The notes under the pieces were generated by a model that made no database searches, had not been told where the DNA came from, and saw only the letters and a program-made list of their open reading frames with translations. The position numbers and the translations under genes are program-made. From a virus, in the IMG/VR virus record IMGVR_UViG_3300042555_002327, positions 1-26,314 of that record: a stretch of 26,314 nucleotides of DNA. One strand, given 5' to 3'. The first letter of the stretch is position 1, and each line of letters starts with the position of its first letter. Of the stretch, positions 11,695-18,945 are shown piece after piece.

Positions 11695-12367
11695 TGTAAC
11701 ATTATTATCAGATACCCACACCAAACATATGAATGTTATGGTGAATGGAGGTGACTTGATTTTACATAGTGGTGACATTATGAATTCAGGTTATGACCCT
11801 GAAGATTTATACGAGTTTTTACAATGGTTCAGTGAATTACCATATAAGATGAAGGTGTTTATCCCTGGAAACCATGACCGATTGATTGAGAATAAACCTT
11901 GGGACGCTTGGAAGATGATTAACCAGTTCCACGATAAAGGTGTTCGTTGTTTGATTGATGACTTTGTTGAGTTTGAAGGATTGAAGATTTATGGTAGTCC
12001 TTGGCAACCTGAGTTCTACGATTGGGCTTTCAACCTACCACGAAACGGAAAGGAACTTGAAGAGAAGTGGAACGCAATTCCTGATGATACTGATATCTTG
12101 TTAACTCACGGACCGGCTTGGGGCATTTTGGATACTGTTGTTAATCGTCGTGATGTGAATCTTGGATGTGAATTGTTAGCAAAAAGATTTGAAACTTTGA
12201 ATCCTTTGCTTCATCTTTGTGGTCACATTCATACAGGATATGGGTATGTTGAGAAGAACGGAACACATTTCTTCAACGCATCGGTGTTGGATGAAAGATA
12301 TCGTTACACTCAAAAACCTTTTGAGATAACAATAGATTTGGAAACTAAACAATTAGATATACTATGA
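11684..12367 (+). CDS. Calcineurin-like metallophosphoesterase
   Basis: 227 residues. The start at 11684 (MKINVTLLSDTH) fits the family's N-terminus; an in-frame start at 11636 would add unrelated residues. All metal-binding blocks are present: D10-x-H12, GD at 30-31, GNHD at 62-65, LLTHGPAW, and CGHIHTGYG near residue 185. The short form and GHIHTGYG ending resemble the MPPED/239AB-type branch. Members hydrolyse phosphodiesters or phosphomonoesters, often cyclic nucleotides; the substrate is not evident. It overlaps genes at both ends, placing it inside the operon that starts with the cREC gene. Confidence 0.88.
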   Translation: MKINVTLLSDTHTKHMNVMVNGGDLILHSGDIMNSGYDPEDLYEFLQWFSELPYKMKVFIPGNHDRLIENKPWDAWKMINQFHDKGVRCLIDDFVEFEGLKIYGSPWQPEFYDWAFNLPRNGKELEEKWNAIPDDTDILLTHGPAWGILDTVVNRRDVNLGCELLAKRFETLNPLLHLCGHIHTGYGYVEKNGTHFFNASVLDERYRYTQKPFEITIDLETKQLDIL

Positions 12368-12504
12368 ACGGATTAACTAACAGACAATTTGCTTTAATGA
12401 TGGCAATTGAAGCCCGAAAGATTAAATTTCAGGGTGGGATTTATGACAACGCAGAAGATTTTTATAATTGGTTGGAACAAGAAAATAAAGAAAAAGAAAA
12501 ATAA
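12364..12504 (+). CDS. Very small protein of unknown function
   Basis: 46 residues (MNGLTNRQFALMMAIEARKI ... AEDFYNWLEQENKEKEK). The start overlaps the preceding stop (ATGA at 12364-12367) and the next start follows after one base, which together support translation. Mostly helical and amphipathic with a highly charged end. No homologue recognised. Confidence 0.55.
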   Translation: MNGLTNRQFALMMAIEARKIKFQGGIYDNAEDFYNWLEQENKEKEK

Positions 12505-12505
12505 T

Positions 12506-12775
12506 ATGAGAAAATCAAATTTTTATGTGGTGATGTTATTCACATTACTAACAATTATGGCAACAATGGTGTCTTGTACAGACGCGACAATGAGTAAGAT
12601 GGGTGGATATGGTGATACCTTTACCGTTAAGGTATTGGGACCTGACACTGTAATCACTTACCACTCAACAGGTAAAGTTATCAGTGAGGAACATAGTGAT
12701 GGTTATTACTTCACAAACCGTGAGACTGGTAAGTTGGTTGAGGTGAGTGGTAACATTATTATTGAACAAGAATAA
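12506..12775 (+). CDS. Small lipoprotein
   Basis: 89 residues. The start at 12506 begins a lipoprotein signal peptide: basic RKSN, hydrophobic core (FYVVMLFTLLTIMA) and lipobox MVSC with Cys at residue 24. An in-frame ATG at 12407 is rejected because it would bury this signal and overlap the previous gene. The mature part is short and beta-rich (DTFTVKVLGPDTVITYHSTGKVI). Small phage lipoproteins sometimes block receptors or DNA entry (as T5 Llp does); that is a possible role, not shown. The stop overlaps the next start (TAATG). Confidence 0.7.
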   Translation: MRKSNFYVVMLFTLLTIMATMVSCTDATMSKMGGYGDTFTVKVLGPDTVITYHSTGKVISEEHSDGYYFTNRETGKLVEVSGNIIIEQE

Positions 12776-12867
12776 TGTTGGCTCTTGGATGTACCCTATG
12801 CGGGATATGGGTGGGAATGTTTATTTCCTTTCTCGCAACTAAACATATGTTTGAAAAAAGAAAATAA
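12775..12867 (+). CDS. 30-residue membrane peptide
   Basis: MLALGCTLCGIWVGMF then ISFLATKHMFEKRK: one membrane helix with two cysteines and a basic end. Both its start and its stop overlap neighbouring genes by one base (TAATG at each junction), the signature of tight translational coupling. Function unknown. Confidence 0.5.
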   Translation: MLALGCTLCGIWVGMFISFLATKHMFEKRK

Positions 12868-13727
12868 TGGAATTTGAAAAAGTAATTAATACCGTAATCA
12901 ACGGAGACTGTATTGAAGTAATGAAGGAAATGCCGGAGGGGGTGGTGGATTTGATTGTAACATCACCCCCTTATGGAGTAAACATCGCTTATGATGTCCA
13001 TGATGATGATATGGAGATAAATGAGTATTTGGAGTTTACTCGTAAATGGATGACTGAGGCCTATAAAGTTCTAAAAGATGATGGAAGAATTGCTTTGAAC
13101 ATTCCATATGAGATTAACCGACAAGCTAAAGGTGGAAGGATTTTCTTTGTATCCGAAGTTTATCAGGTTATGAAGGAGATTGGGTTTAAGTTCTTTGGTA
13201 TCGTTGACTTGGAAGAAGATAGTCCCCATAGAAGTAAGACAACCGCTTGGGGTAGTTGGATGAGTCCATCAAGTCCGTATATCTATAACCCAAAGGAATG
13301 TATGGTTCTTGCTTATAAGAAACACCACATCAAGAAAGTTAAGGGTGAACCACAATGGAAAGGTGAACCAACCGTGACTGAAGAGGGTAAAACCAAGATT
13401 GTTTATCAGGAACAAGATAAGAAAGATTTTATGGAATTGGTATTTGGGCAATGGAAGTATTTGAATGACTCAAGACCAATGACCAAGGCAACTTTCAGTA
13501 TGGATATTCCAACCAAAGCAATTAAGATATTGTCATATAAGAATGATGTTGTGTTGGACCCATTTAATGGTAGTGGAACAAGTTGTGTGGCGGCAGAAAT
13601 TTTGGATAGAAGATGGATTGGTATTGAACTTTCTGAAAATTATGCTAATATCGCTAAAGAACGAATACAAGGTTTTGTTGACCAAAAAAAACAACAGAAA
13701 TTACAATTTGAAAACGGGGGTCAATAA
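12867..13727 (+). CDS. DNA methyltransferase (N4-cytosine/N6-adenine, beta-type order)
   Basis: 286 residues. Motif IV TSPPYG (32-37) comes first, a variable target-recognition stretch follows (about 110-190), and motif I/X DPFNGSGTSC (from D231) lies near the C-terminus with IGIELSENYANIAKERI, the order of beta-class amino methyltransferases of the N6_N4 family. It transfers a methyl group from S-adenosylmethionine to a base in a specific site. No restriction nuclease gene is adjacent, so it is an orphan enzyme, probably protecting phage DNA from host restriction or marking it. It is the last gene of its operon and is followed by a terminator. Confidence 0.9.
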   Translation: MEFEKVINTVINGDCIEVMKEMPEGVVDLIVTSPPYGVNIAYDVHDDDMEINEYLEFTRKWMTEAYKVLKDDGRIALNIPYEINRQAKGGRIFFVSEVYQVMKEIGFKFFGIVDLEEDSPHRSKTTAWGSWMSPSSPYIYNPKECMVLAYKKHHIKKVKGEPQWKGEPTVTEEGKTKIVYQEQDKKDFMELVFGQWKYLNDSRPMTKATFSMDIPTKAIKILSYKNDVVLDPFNGSGTSCVAAEILDRRWIGIELSENYANIAKERIQGFVDQKKQQKLQFENGGQ

Positions 13728-13738
13728 CCTCCGTTTTT
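13713..13738 (+). terminator. Terminator after the methyltransferase
   Basis: AACGGGGGT pairs with ACCTCCGTT (one G-U) across CAATA, then T5. The stem begins inside the last codons of the gene. Confidence 0.8.
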
Positions 13739-13749
13739 CATTTTACCAT

Positions 13750-13757
13750 ATATTTAT
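13750..13757 (+). promoter_or_regulatory. ATATTTAT motif before the gene at 13762
   Basis: The box lies between the methyltransferase terminator and the ATG, with a 4-nt gap. Confidence 0.5.
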
Positions 13758-13761
13758 TGTT

Positions 13762-14133
13762 ATGGAAAATTCAGAAATAGTTATATTATTAGTTCAAATA
13801 CAAACCCAATTTAAAATGTTACATTGGCAAACTGACTCACTTTCAGGTCATAAAGCTTTTGGTAAGGTATATGATAGTTTGGGGGAACTTATTGATGAGT
13901 TCGTTGAGGTTTGTATGGGAAAACACGGAAGACCATCTTTTTCAGGTGGGTATCAAATTACAGGTGAAGACATATCAGAAATGGAATTAGATACATTTAT
14001 TTCACAAACTTGTGAATTTTTAGTTTCCCTGACAGAAGTTTATAATCCTAAAGAGGATTCTGATTTATTAAATTTAAGAGATGAAATGTTGTCACAGATT
14101 AATAAGTTAAAATACTTACTGACACTTAAATAA
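13762..14133 (+). CDS. Dps/ferritin-like helical protein
   Basis: 123 residues. The start at 13762 follows the promoter motif; an in-frame start at 13543 would overlap the methyltransferase and is rejected. The helix 1 pattern QIQTQFKMLHWQTDSLSGHKAFGKVYDSLGELIDEFVE (written here in parts: HWQT, GHKAFG, LIDEFVE) closely resembles the Dps ferroxidase region, with H, D and E residues at matching spacing. The rest forms further helices. It is shorter than Dps (about 160-170 residues), so a reduced four-helix bundle is likely. Iron binding or DNA protection is possible; a structural role cannot be excluded. Confidence 0.65.
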   Translation: MENSEIVILLVQIQTQFKMLHWQTDSLSGHKAFGKVYDSLGELIDEFVEVCMGKHGRPSFSGGYQITGEDISEMELDTFISQTCEFLVSLTEVYNPKEDSDLLNLRDEMLSQINKLKYLLTLK

Positions 14134-14155
14134 TATTATTTGATATTTTAATTTG

Positions 14156-14190
14156 AAAGGTTTATCATTTACATGATGAACCTTTTTTTT
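14156..14190 (+). terminator. Terminator overlapping a gene start
   Basis: AAAGGTT-T-ATCAT pairs with ATGAT-G-AACCTTT across TTAC, followed by T-rich sequence. The ATG of the next gene (14173) lies in the 3' arm, so termination and initiation compete for the same bases. Confidence 0.75.
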
Positions 14191-14517
14191 GGTATAATAT
14201 TGGTGATTATTGGTCAGTTCTTAGCATTTATTCAAATGCAAGGACACTATAAGTTCCCTTGGCTTAAAAGTAATTTATGGTTTGGAGTATTGTTGGGTAT
14301 TCCTATATCTGCAATCTTTATGCTTGGTATACATTTATTAATAAAGTATTATGATAATACTATGTGGCCAAGTAGGATTATAGGATTTTCAATTGGAACC
14401 ACAGTGTATGCGATTATGGCGTATACTTGGTTTAACGAACAAATAACCACAAAAACATCAATTTGTTTATTCTTGTCACTACTTATCATCTTGGTTCAGG
14501 TTTTCTGGAAAGAATGA
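14173..14517 (+). CDS. Four-helix membrane protein, SMR/DMT-like
   Basis: 114 residues with four membrane helices (about 3-20, 34-56, 67-85, 92-112). The last half (RIIGFSIGTTVYAIMAYTWF then NEQITTKTSICLFLSLLI) resembles the end of small multidrug-resistance or drug/metabolite transporter proteins, though the key membrane glutamate of true SMR pumps is not at its usual place. It may start at 14173 or at 14176 (MM). Transport function is therefore uncertain. Its start lies within a terminator stem. Confidence 0.6.
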   Translation: MMNLFFGIILVIIGQFLAFIQMQGHYKFPWLKSNLWFGVLLGIPISAIFMLGIHLLIKYYDNTMWPSRIIGFSIGTTVYAIMAYTWFNEQITTKTSICLFLSLLIILVQVFWKE

Positions 14518-14524
14518 TATTTAT
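14517..14524 (+). promoter_or_regulatory. ATATTTAT motif before the DHH-M23 gene
   Basis: The box overlaps the stop of the previous gene and lies 5 nt before the ATG. Confidence 0.5.
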
Positions 14525-14529
14525 AATAT

Positions 14530-16695
14530 ATGAAAGAAATATTGTCTGAGGGTGGTATTAGGAATATCAACCAATTAAAGAAAGATTTTAAAAACGCAAA
14601 AATATTTTACCATATAGATTTAGATGGTGTTACTTCAGCTTTGGCTATGAAAAAATACCTTGAAGATAAGGGATTTAAAGTCATCGGATGTGAAGGAATA
14701 CAATATGGTGATAAAGAATATTCGGTTGAAAAGTCGGACCCGGCAATCAATCTAATGAATGTATTGGTGGATTTTGCTCACGGAAAACCAATGTTTCACA
14801 TTATGACTGACCACCACGACAGACAAGCTGGTGTTGAGAAAGATACCTCAACATCATTCAGACATGCAAGGTCAAACGTTGAAACTCTTTCCCAAATTAT
14901 CCCAACTGCTGAAATATTCCCACCAGAAGACGTTAAGATTATCTCAATGGTGGATAGTGCCGATTATGCTAGAAATGAAGTAACACCTGAAATGGTTATG
15001 AACTATATCTTTGACTTTGATAAGGATAAAGGATTGGCGAATAACAAATTAGTTTTAGGATTGGTTACAAATAAAATGTTATTGGCGTTTAAGAACAAAC
15101 CACAATTCTTGGACACACTTGTGATGGAATGTAAACCATCACTTATGTCAATATATCAAAAGATTAGTCAGGTAGTTAAAGAAAGGGGATTTCCTGGTAG
15201 AGAAACTCTTGAAAAGAATAAGGAGATGTATGTTACGTCTATGAAGAATTCTCCTAACGTTCAGGTGGATGGACCAATATTAGTTCAGTATGGTGGTGGT
15301 AATATGATGAAACCAGGTTCATACGATAGATATACTCCATTCAGAAATAATCCTGAAGCTGATTTCTTGGTAATCGCTTGGCCATTAGGTTTATTACAAG
15401 CATCTTGTAATCCTTTCAAGAAAGAAAGAGAACTTAAAGGTGTTAATCTTGGTGAGATTGCTCAAGAAGTATTAAGTAAATGGGAAGGACAGTTGAAGGA
15501 AAGAGATGTTAAGTTATCAACTATTAAATGGATTTCAGAATCTTCAAAAGATTTTGGAGACCAATCTGTAGGATTTACATATAAAGATTTCTTGGCGTTA
15601 TACAGTGAGAAGTACAGTGTAATGGAAAATGGTGAAAAGTTCTTGGATATCATTTTTGATTTAATGGAGAAACCATTCTCAAAGTTATCTGAAAAAGAAT
15701 TAGAGGTATTAGATAGGATTACAGTACCGGCTTGGGATTTAATACAAGCAAACTCTGGTGGACACAAATGTATTACGAATATATCAGGTCTTAATTTCTT
15801 AGGTAGAAGTAATAGACCACCATCAGGAGGTTATAGATATAATTCTGAAAGTGAAGATTCACCTTACATTAAGTTCTTAAAAATGTTACAAAAAGAATTT
15901 GTTAAGGTTCTTAAAAATAAAATTGATGAATCAAAAGCAGGTAAAAATTTAGAAGAGAGTATCATTGATAGAGTTAAAAAAAAAATATTAAAAGAACAAA
16001 CTACTATTCCTGACATTACCTCAGGAGATACCCAAGATACAAAAAAAGAACCTGATTTTGAAGATGTTGATTTAGATAAGCTTGATAAACAAAAACTACA
16101 AGGTGAAAATCTATTTAAGTTATTATTGATTATTTTCGGGATTGGAAAACTAGCATCCCCAAAGGGTAGAGAGTTCCTTAAAAAAATAAAATCAAAATTA
16201 ATGGGAGTTTCTGATGAAGAAATCTCAGGTGAATCAAATGTTTTAGGATTTCCTTTGAGTGAATATAAGGATAGATTATGTAATGGTTGCACGTATGGAA
16301 AACCAAGAGATGGTGGAAAGAGAAGTCATGCGGGAATTGATTTGGCTGCAAGTTCTGGAACTGAAGTACTGGCTCCTTTAGATGGGACAGTAACTGATTC
16401 TGAAATTAGAGACAATGCTTGTGGTGGAACAATTGCCATTGAACATGGTGAGATAGATGGACATGAAACTAAAACTAGATATTGTCATATTAAAGAACTT
16501 AAAGTTAAGAAGGGAGATAAGGTTAAGAAAGGTGATGTGATAGGTATTAGTGGCGGAGATAGTGATGACGTTGGAAGAGGTTCAAGTAGTGGTGCTCACC
16601 TACACTTTGAACTTTATAAAGACGGAAACCATTTGGACCCTAAAGAATATGTGTTAGCACCAAACGAAGAAGGTAGAAAGAAACTATGGACTTAA
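14530..16695 (+). CDS. DHH phosphoesterase fused to M23 (LytM) peptidase
   Basis: 721 residues. The N-terminus (MKEILSEGG) has an L-S-E tag site. The DHH domain shows HIDLDGVTSA (D30, D32), DHH at 94-96, SMVDSAD, and a distal GGH at 410-412 like the DHHA1 GGGH motif, so hydrolysis of a phosphodiester is expected. Residues 473-490 repeat the tag (NLEESIIDRVKKKIL-KEQ). A hydrophobic stretch follows (528-545), then an M23 domain from about 575 with zinc ligands H600, D604 and HLH (690-692), which would cut peptidoglycan cross-bridges. The fusion joins a nucleotide-acting and a wall-acting enzyme. It may be a virion protein, or two proteins released by cleavage at the internal tag. Its end overlaps the convergent DUF192 gene by 4 nt. 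Confidence 0.85.
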   Translation: MKEILSEGGIRNINQLKKDFKNAKIFYHIDLDGVTSALAMKKYLEDKGFKVIGCEGIQYGDKEYSVEKSDPAINLMNVLVDFAHGKPMFHIMTDHHDRQAGVEKDTSTSFRHARSNVETLSQIIPTAEIFPPEDVKIISMVDSADYARNEVTPEMVMNYIFDFDKDKGLANNKLVLGLVTNKMLLAFKNKPQFLDTLVMECKPSLMSIYQKISQVVKERGFPGRETLEKNKEMYVTSMKNSPNVQVDGPILVQYGGGNMMKPGSYDRYTPFRNNPEADFLVIAWPLGLLQASCNPFKKERELKGVNLGEIAQEVLSKWEGQLKERDVKLSTIKWISESSKDFGDQSVGFTYKDFLALYSEKYSVMENGEKFLDIIFDLMEKPFSKLSEKELEVLDRITVPAWDLIQANSGGHKCITNISGLNFLGRSNRPPSGGYRYNSESEDSPYIKFLKMLQKEFVKVLKNKIDESKAGKNLEESIIDRVKKKILKEQTTIPDITSGDTQDTKKEPDFEDVDLDKLDKQKLQGENLFKLLLIIFGIGKLASPKGREFLKKIKSKLMGVSDEEISGESNVLGFPLSEYKDRLCNGCTYGKPRDGGKRSHAGIDLAASSGTEVLAPLDGTVTDSEIRDNACGGTIAIEHGEIDGHETKTRYCHIKELKVKKGDKVKKGDVIGISGGDSDDVGRGSSSGAHLHFELYKDGNHLDPKEYVLAPNEEGRKKLWT

Positions 16696-17030
16696 TCTAT
16701 TTTGATTGAGTCACCTTCTGTAATACCCCAAGTATCACATAACCCACCAGGAACTTCTAAAACCATATCGGCGTTATCACATTGAAAATGTTTACATTCT
16801 TCAGTATAACAAGGTTGACAATCCCGAGCAATTTCCGTAATTTTATTATCTGAAATAAAGATAATATCTAAAGGTATGATACATCCCTTCATCCAAAATG
16901 ATTGAGGACCTGGGTTTAGATAAAACAACATTCCAAGATAATTGGAGTCAAATTTCTTACCCATCATACCTTCTGAATTATTCTCAGATGGAATTGCTTT
17001 AATTTTGTAATCTTTAATTTTAATAACCAT
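16692..17030 (-). CDS. DUF192 family protein
   Basis: 112 residues. EGMMGKKFDSNYLGMLFYL, FWMKGCIIPLDIIFI, ITEIARDCQPC and VLEVPGG follow the DUF192 (COG1430) pattern, a small beta-barrel family of unknown function found in many bacteria, usually exported. This copy lacks a signal peptide. Its start follows an ATATTTAT box and diverges from the Nudix gene; its end overlaps the DHH-M23 gene. Confidence 0.85.
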   Translation of the reverse strand: MVIKIKDYKIKAIPSENNSEGMMGKKFDSNYLGMLFYLNPGPQSFWMKGCIIPLDIIFISDNKITEIARDCQPCYTEECKHFQCDNADMVLEVPGGLCDTWGITEGDSIKID

Positions 17031-17038
17031 ATTTAATA

Positions 17039-17046
17039 ATAAATAT
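17039..17046 (-). promoter_or_regulatory. ATATTTAT motif in the DUF192/Nudix divergent region
   Basis: On the minus strand the box ends 8 nt before the DUF192 start. The whole divergent region is only 21 bp; on the plus strand it reads ATAAATAT 5 nt before the Nudix start. Confidence 0.45.
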
Positions 17047-17051
17047 CAAGT

Positions 17052-17459
17052 ATGAAACAATCGTCAGGAATTATTGTAAAATGTAATAACAGAATCCTTG
17101 TATGCCAGAGGTCCACTGAAAATTCTGAAGGCGGAAAATGGGCAATACCTATGGGTGGAATTGAAGAAGGGGAGAGACCTGAAGATGCTGCTTACAGAGA
17201 ATTCCATGAGGAGATGGGGGTAGAAATTGAAGGAGGGTTGCAATCTTTGGGGTATATTAATCGGTATAATAAACAAGGAGGATTAAAAAGTATTCTTTAT
17301 TTGTTTATGTATGAAACAAATGATGAGTTAATTCCAAACCTTGAGTTGGCAATGGATGGACACGAGCATACTGAATGTGGGTATATGACTAAGGAACAAA
17401 TTGAGGGATTATACATGTCAGATTCAATAAAAGAAGCAATTTTAAAGAAACTTCAATAA
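17052..17459 (+). CDS. Nudix hydrolase
   Basis: 135 residues. The complete Nudix box GX5EX7REUXEEXGU spans residues 35-57 (G35, E41, R49-E50, E53-E54, G56), within the usual alpha/beta/alpha fold. These enzymes split nucleoside diphosphate derivatives such as oxidised dNTPs, Ap4A, ADP-ribose or NAD-type molecules; the substrate cannot be told from the sequence. Short length and lack of additional domains fit a MutT-like housecleaning or nucleotide-pool enzyme. It is the last protein gene before the giant RNA region. Confidence 0.9.
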   Translation: MKQSSGIIVKCNNRILVCQRSTENSEGGKWAIPMGGIEEGERPEDAAYREFHEEMGVEIEGGLQSLGYINRYNKQGGLKSILYLFMYETNDELIPNLELAMDGHEHTECGYMTKEQIEGLYMSDSIKEAILKKLQ

Positions 17460-17466
17460 TTTTCAG

Positions 17467-17474
17467 ATATTTAT
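17467..17474 (+). promoter_or_regulatory. ATATTTAT motif at the head of the RNA locus
   Basis: The box has no start codon nearby; the first of three TAnnTTTG promoters begins at its last base. Confidence 0.35.
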
Positions 17475-17505
17475 TTGACACTACCAAATATTTGCCGTAA
17501 GTTTG
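17474..17505 (+). promoter_or_regulatory. RNA-locus promoter 1
   Basis: TTTG (17474-17477), 20 nt, TAAGTTTG (17498-17505), then TAAAAG. Confidence 0.65.
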
Positions 17506-17575
17506 TAAAAGATTTGACACTCATAGGGAATGAAAGATACTCGGTAGTCAAAAAGAAAAAAAACTTTACAAAAAG

Positions 17576-17607
17576 TTTGACAAATTGAAAAAGATGTTGT
17601 AAGTTTG
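17576..17607 (+). promoter_or_regulatory. RNA-locus promoter 2
   Basis: TTTG (17576-17579), 20 nt, TAAGTTTG (17600-17607), then TAAAG. The flanks resemble promoter 1, 102 nt upstream. Confidence 0.65.
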
Positions 17608-17685
17608 TAAAGAATTTGAGATTAAGGTTCACAAAGTGGTAAAACGATGAAAGTTTCCAAATCTCAAAAAAAGTTAACAAATAAC

Positions 17686-17716
17686 TTGACAAATAGAAAT
17701 AAATGTCGTAAATTTG
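17686..17716 (+). promoter_or_regulatory. RNA-locus promoter 3
   Basis: TTG (17686-17688), 20 nt, TAAATTTG (17709-17716), then TAAAACAATTCGGAAA, the leader shared with the tRNA-Met transcript. Confidence 0.65.
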
Positions 17717-17720
17717 TAAA

Positions 17721-18634
17721 ACAATTCGGAAATGTCCGATTCGTTCTTTGAAAAAATAGATTATCCATTCAGTGAAAGTAATCCTTCGGGATGATGATAA
17801 CTGATAAACGATAATGGGCCGTGTATGGTCCTTAAATAAACTACGAAAGTAGGATAAAGTGGTCTCCCCCGTGTTGAGGAGATTGCGGTTTGAAACACCG
17901 AAAGGTGAATTGAACTCAAGTACACAAGTGGGATATCACAACACCGTAAGTACCGAGGATAACTTCGTAGGGAAAATGGTGGGGTGACCTGGCAAAGTAG
18001 ATTGTCAGGTTGAACTCGGAAGAGTAATAAGAATAACCCATAGGAACTCTGTAAGAAATGTGACCATCCAGTTACACTATTGCGGGTCCCAATATGATAG
18101 AGGACTTAAAACCGAAAGGTAAGATAGAGAACGAGTGGTGTCGCTACTATCCCTAAGGAAGACCTACCAAGGTCTCTTTATGAAGTAATCTTGGAATATG
18201 GAGGTGGGGACACTTCACGGAGTAGTTTAGTATTTCGTTTCTCAAAAGGAAACGGAGCTTAAGGTGGACCACTACTCTGACACATCTACGACACAAAACT
18301 AAATGGAATTTAAATTATCCAATTAATTAAAAATACATTAAGGAAAAGTGTCCATCAGGTTTGAGTGAAAGGTGACTACATAGTAATGAGCCGTTCATTG
18401 CACACGGAGACCCCAAGTCAAAGTGTATTGTTACGAAAGACCTTTAGTCCCGCAAGGACGAACTGGGGTGGCAACCTCGGAAAGAGTTGAGTACTGATAG
18501 AGTAATTCAAACCTCAAAGAGTGGTATACTTAAAAGACCGTCACTGAGAAATACTTCTCAAAAGGAAGTGGATACGAAGGGAAACAATAATCCTTCAAAA
18601 GGTTCTCAAAATAAAGCTATAATCTCAGGCTATA
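17721..18634 (+). ncRNA. Candidate giant structured non-coding RNA (about 0.9 kb)
   Basis: No credible protein frame; the only sizeable ATG frame (18487-18675) looks random and runs into a convergent gene. Three promoters point into the region. Hairpins with stable loops are dense: TCGGA-AATG-TCCGA, ATCC-TTCG-GGAT inside CAGT/ACTG, CTAC-GAAA-GTAG, ACACC-GAAA-GGTG, ACC-GAAA-GGT (about 18110), CTCAAAAGGAAACGGAG, ACTTCTCAAAAGGAAGT and GAAGG/CCTTC. Size, phage setting and tRNA-rich genome recall the large ornate RNA classes GOLLD and ROOL, but identity is unproven. The 3' end is unclear, with no strong terminator before the convergent gene ending at 18635. Confidence 0.6.
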
Positions 18635-18931
18635 TTAAAGATTCAAATCAACTTGGTCAACATCAAATATTCTAAATTCATTAAGACCAAGTTTGTCAAT
18701 TAACTTATGTTTCAGAGAATGTCTGAAATTTTCACATTTAGAAATTTCTTTTTGTTCTGTTTTTAATTCTCCATGAATTGATAAGGTATCTTTATTATCA
18801 TATTCATCTGAAAGATAATATCTTGAACGAGTTATGTGAAAATCACATTTAACTTCTTTAACTGTACCGTTTTCAAAAACAGGTACTACAAGGTTTTTTA
18901 AGGTCACATCGGTATCAGTTAATTTACACAT
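18635..18931 (-). CDS. Small protein of unknown function
   Basis: 98 residues (MCKLTDTDVTLKNLVVPVF, CDFHITRSRYYLSDEYDNKD, HKLIDKLGLNEFRIFDVDQ). It looks like a small alpha/beta protein; family not recognised. It begins 14 nt after the stop of the gene at 19410, so both are likely one minus-strand operon, and it ends at the 3' border of the giant RNA, transcribed towards it. Confidence 0.55.
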   Translation of the reverse strand: MCKLTDTDVTLKNLVVPVFENGTVKEVKCDFHITRSRYYLSDEYDNKDTLSIHGELKTEQKEISKCENFRHSLKHKLIDKLGLNEFRIFDVDQVDLNL

Positions 18932-18945
18932 ATCATTAATATTTA

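Noticed and set aside
13543-13761. N-terminal extension of the Dps-like gene
   Set aside because: It would overlap the methyltransferase in another frame and cross a terminator.
18487-18675. A 62-residue plus-strand frame in the RNA locus
   Set aside because: Its sequence has no domain-like pattern, it lacks a promoter or coupling, and it overlaps hairpins and the end of the convergent gene.
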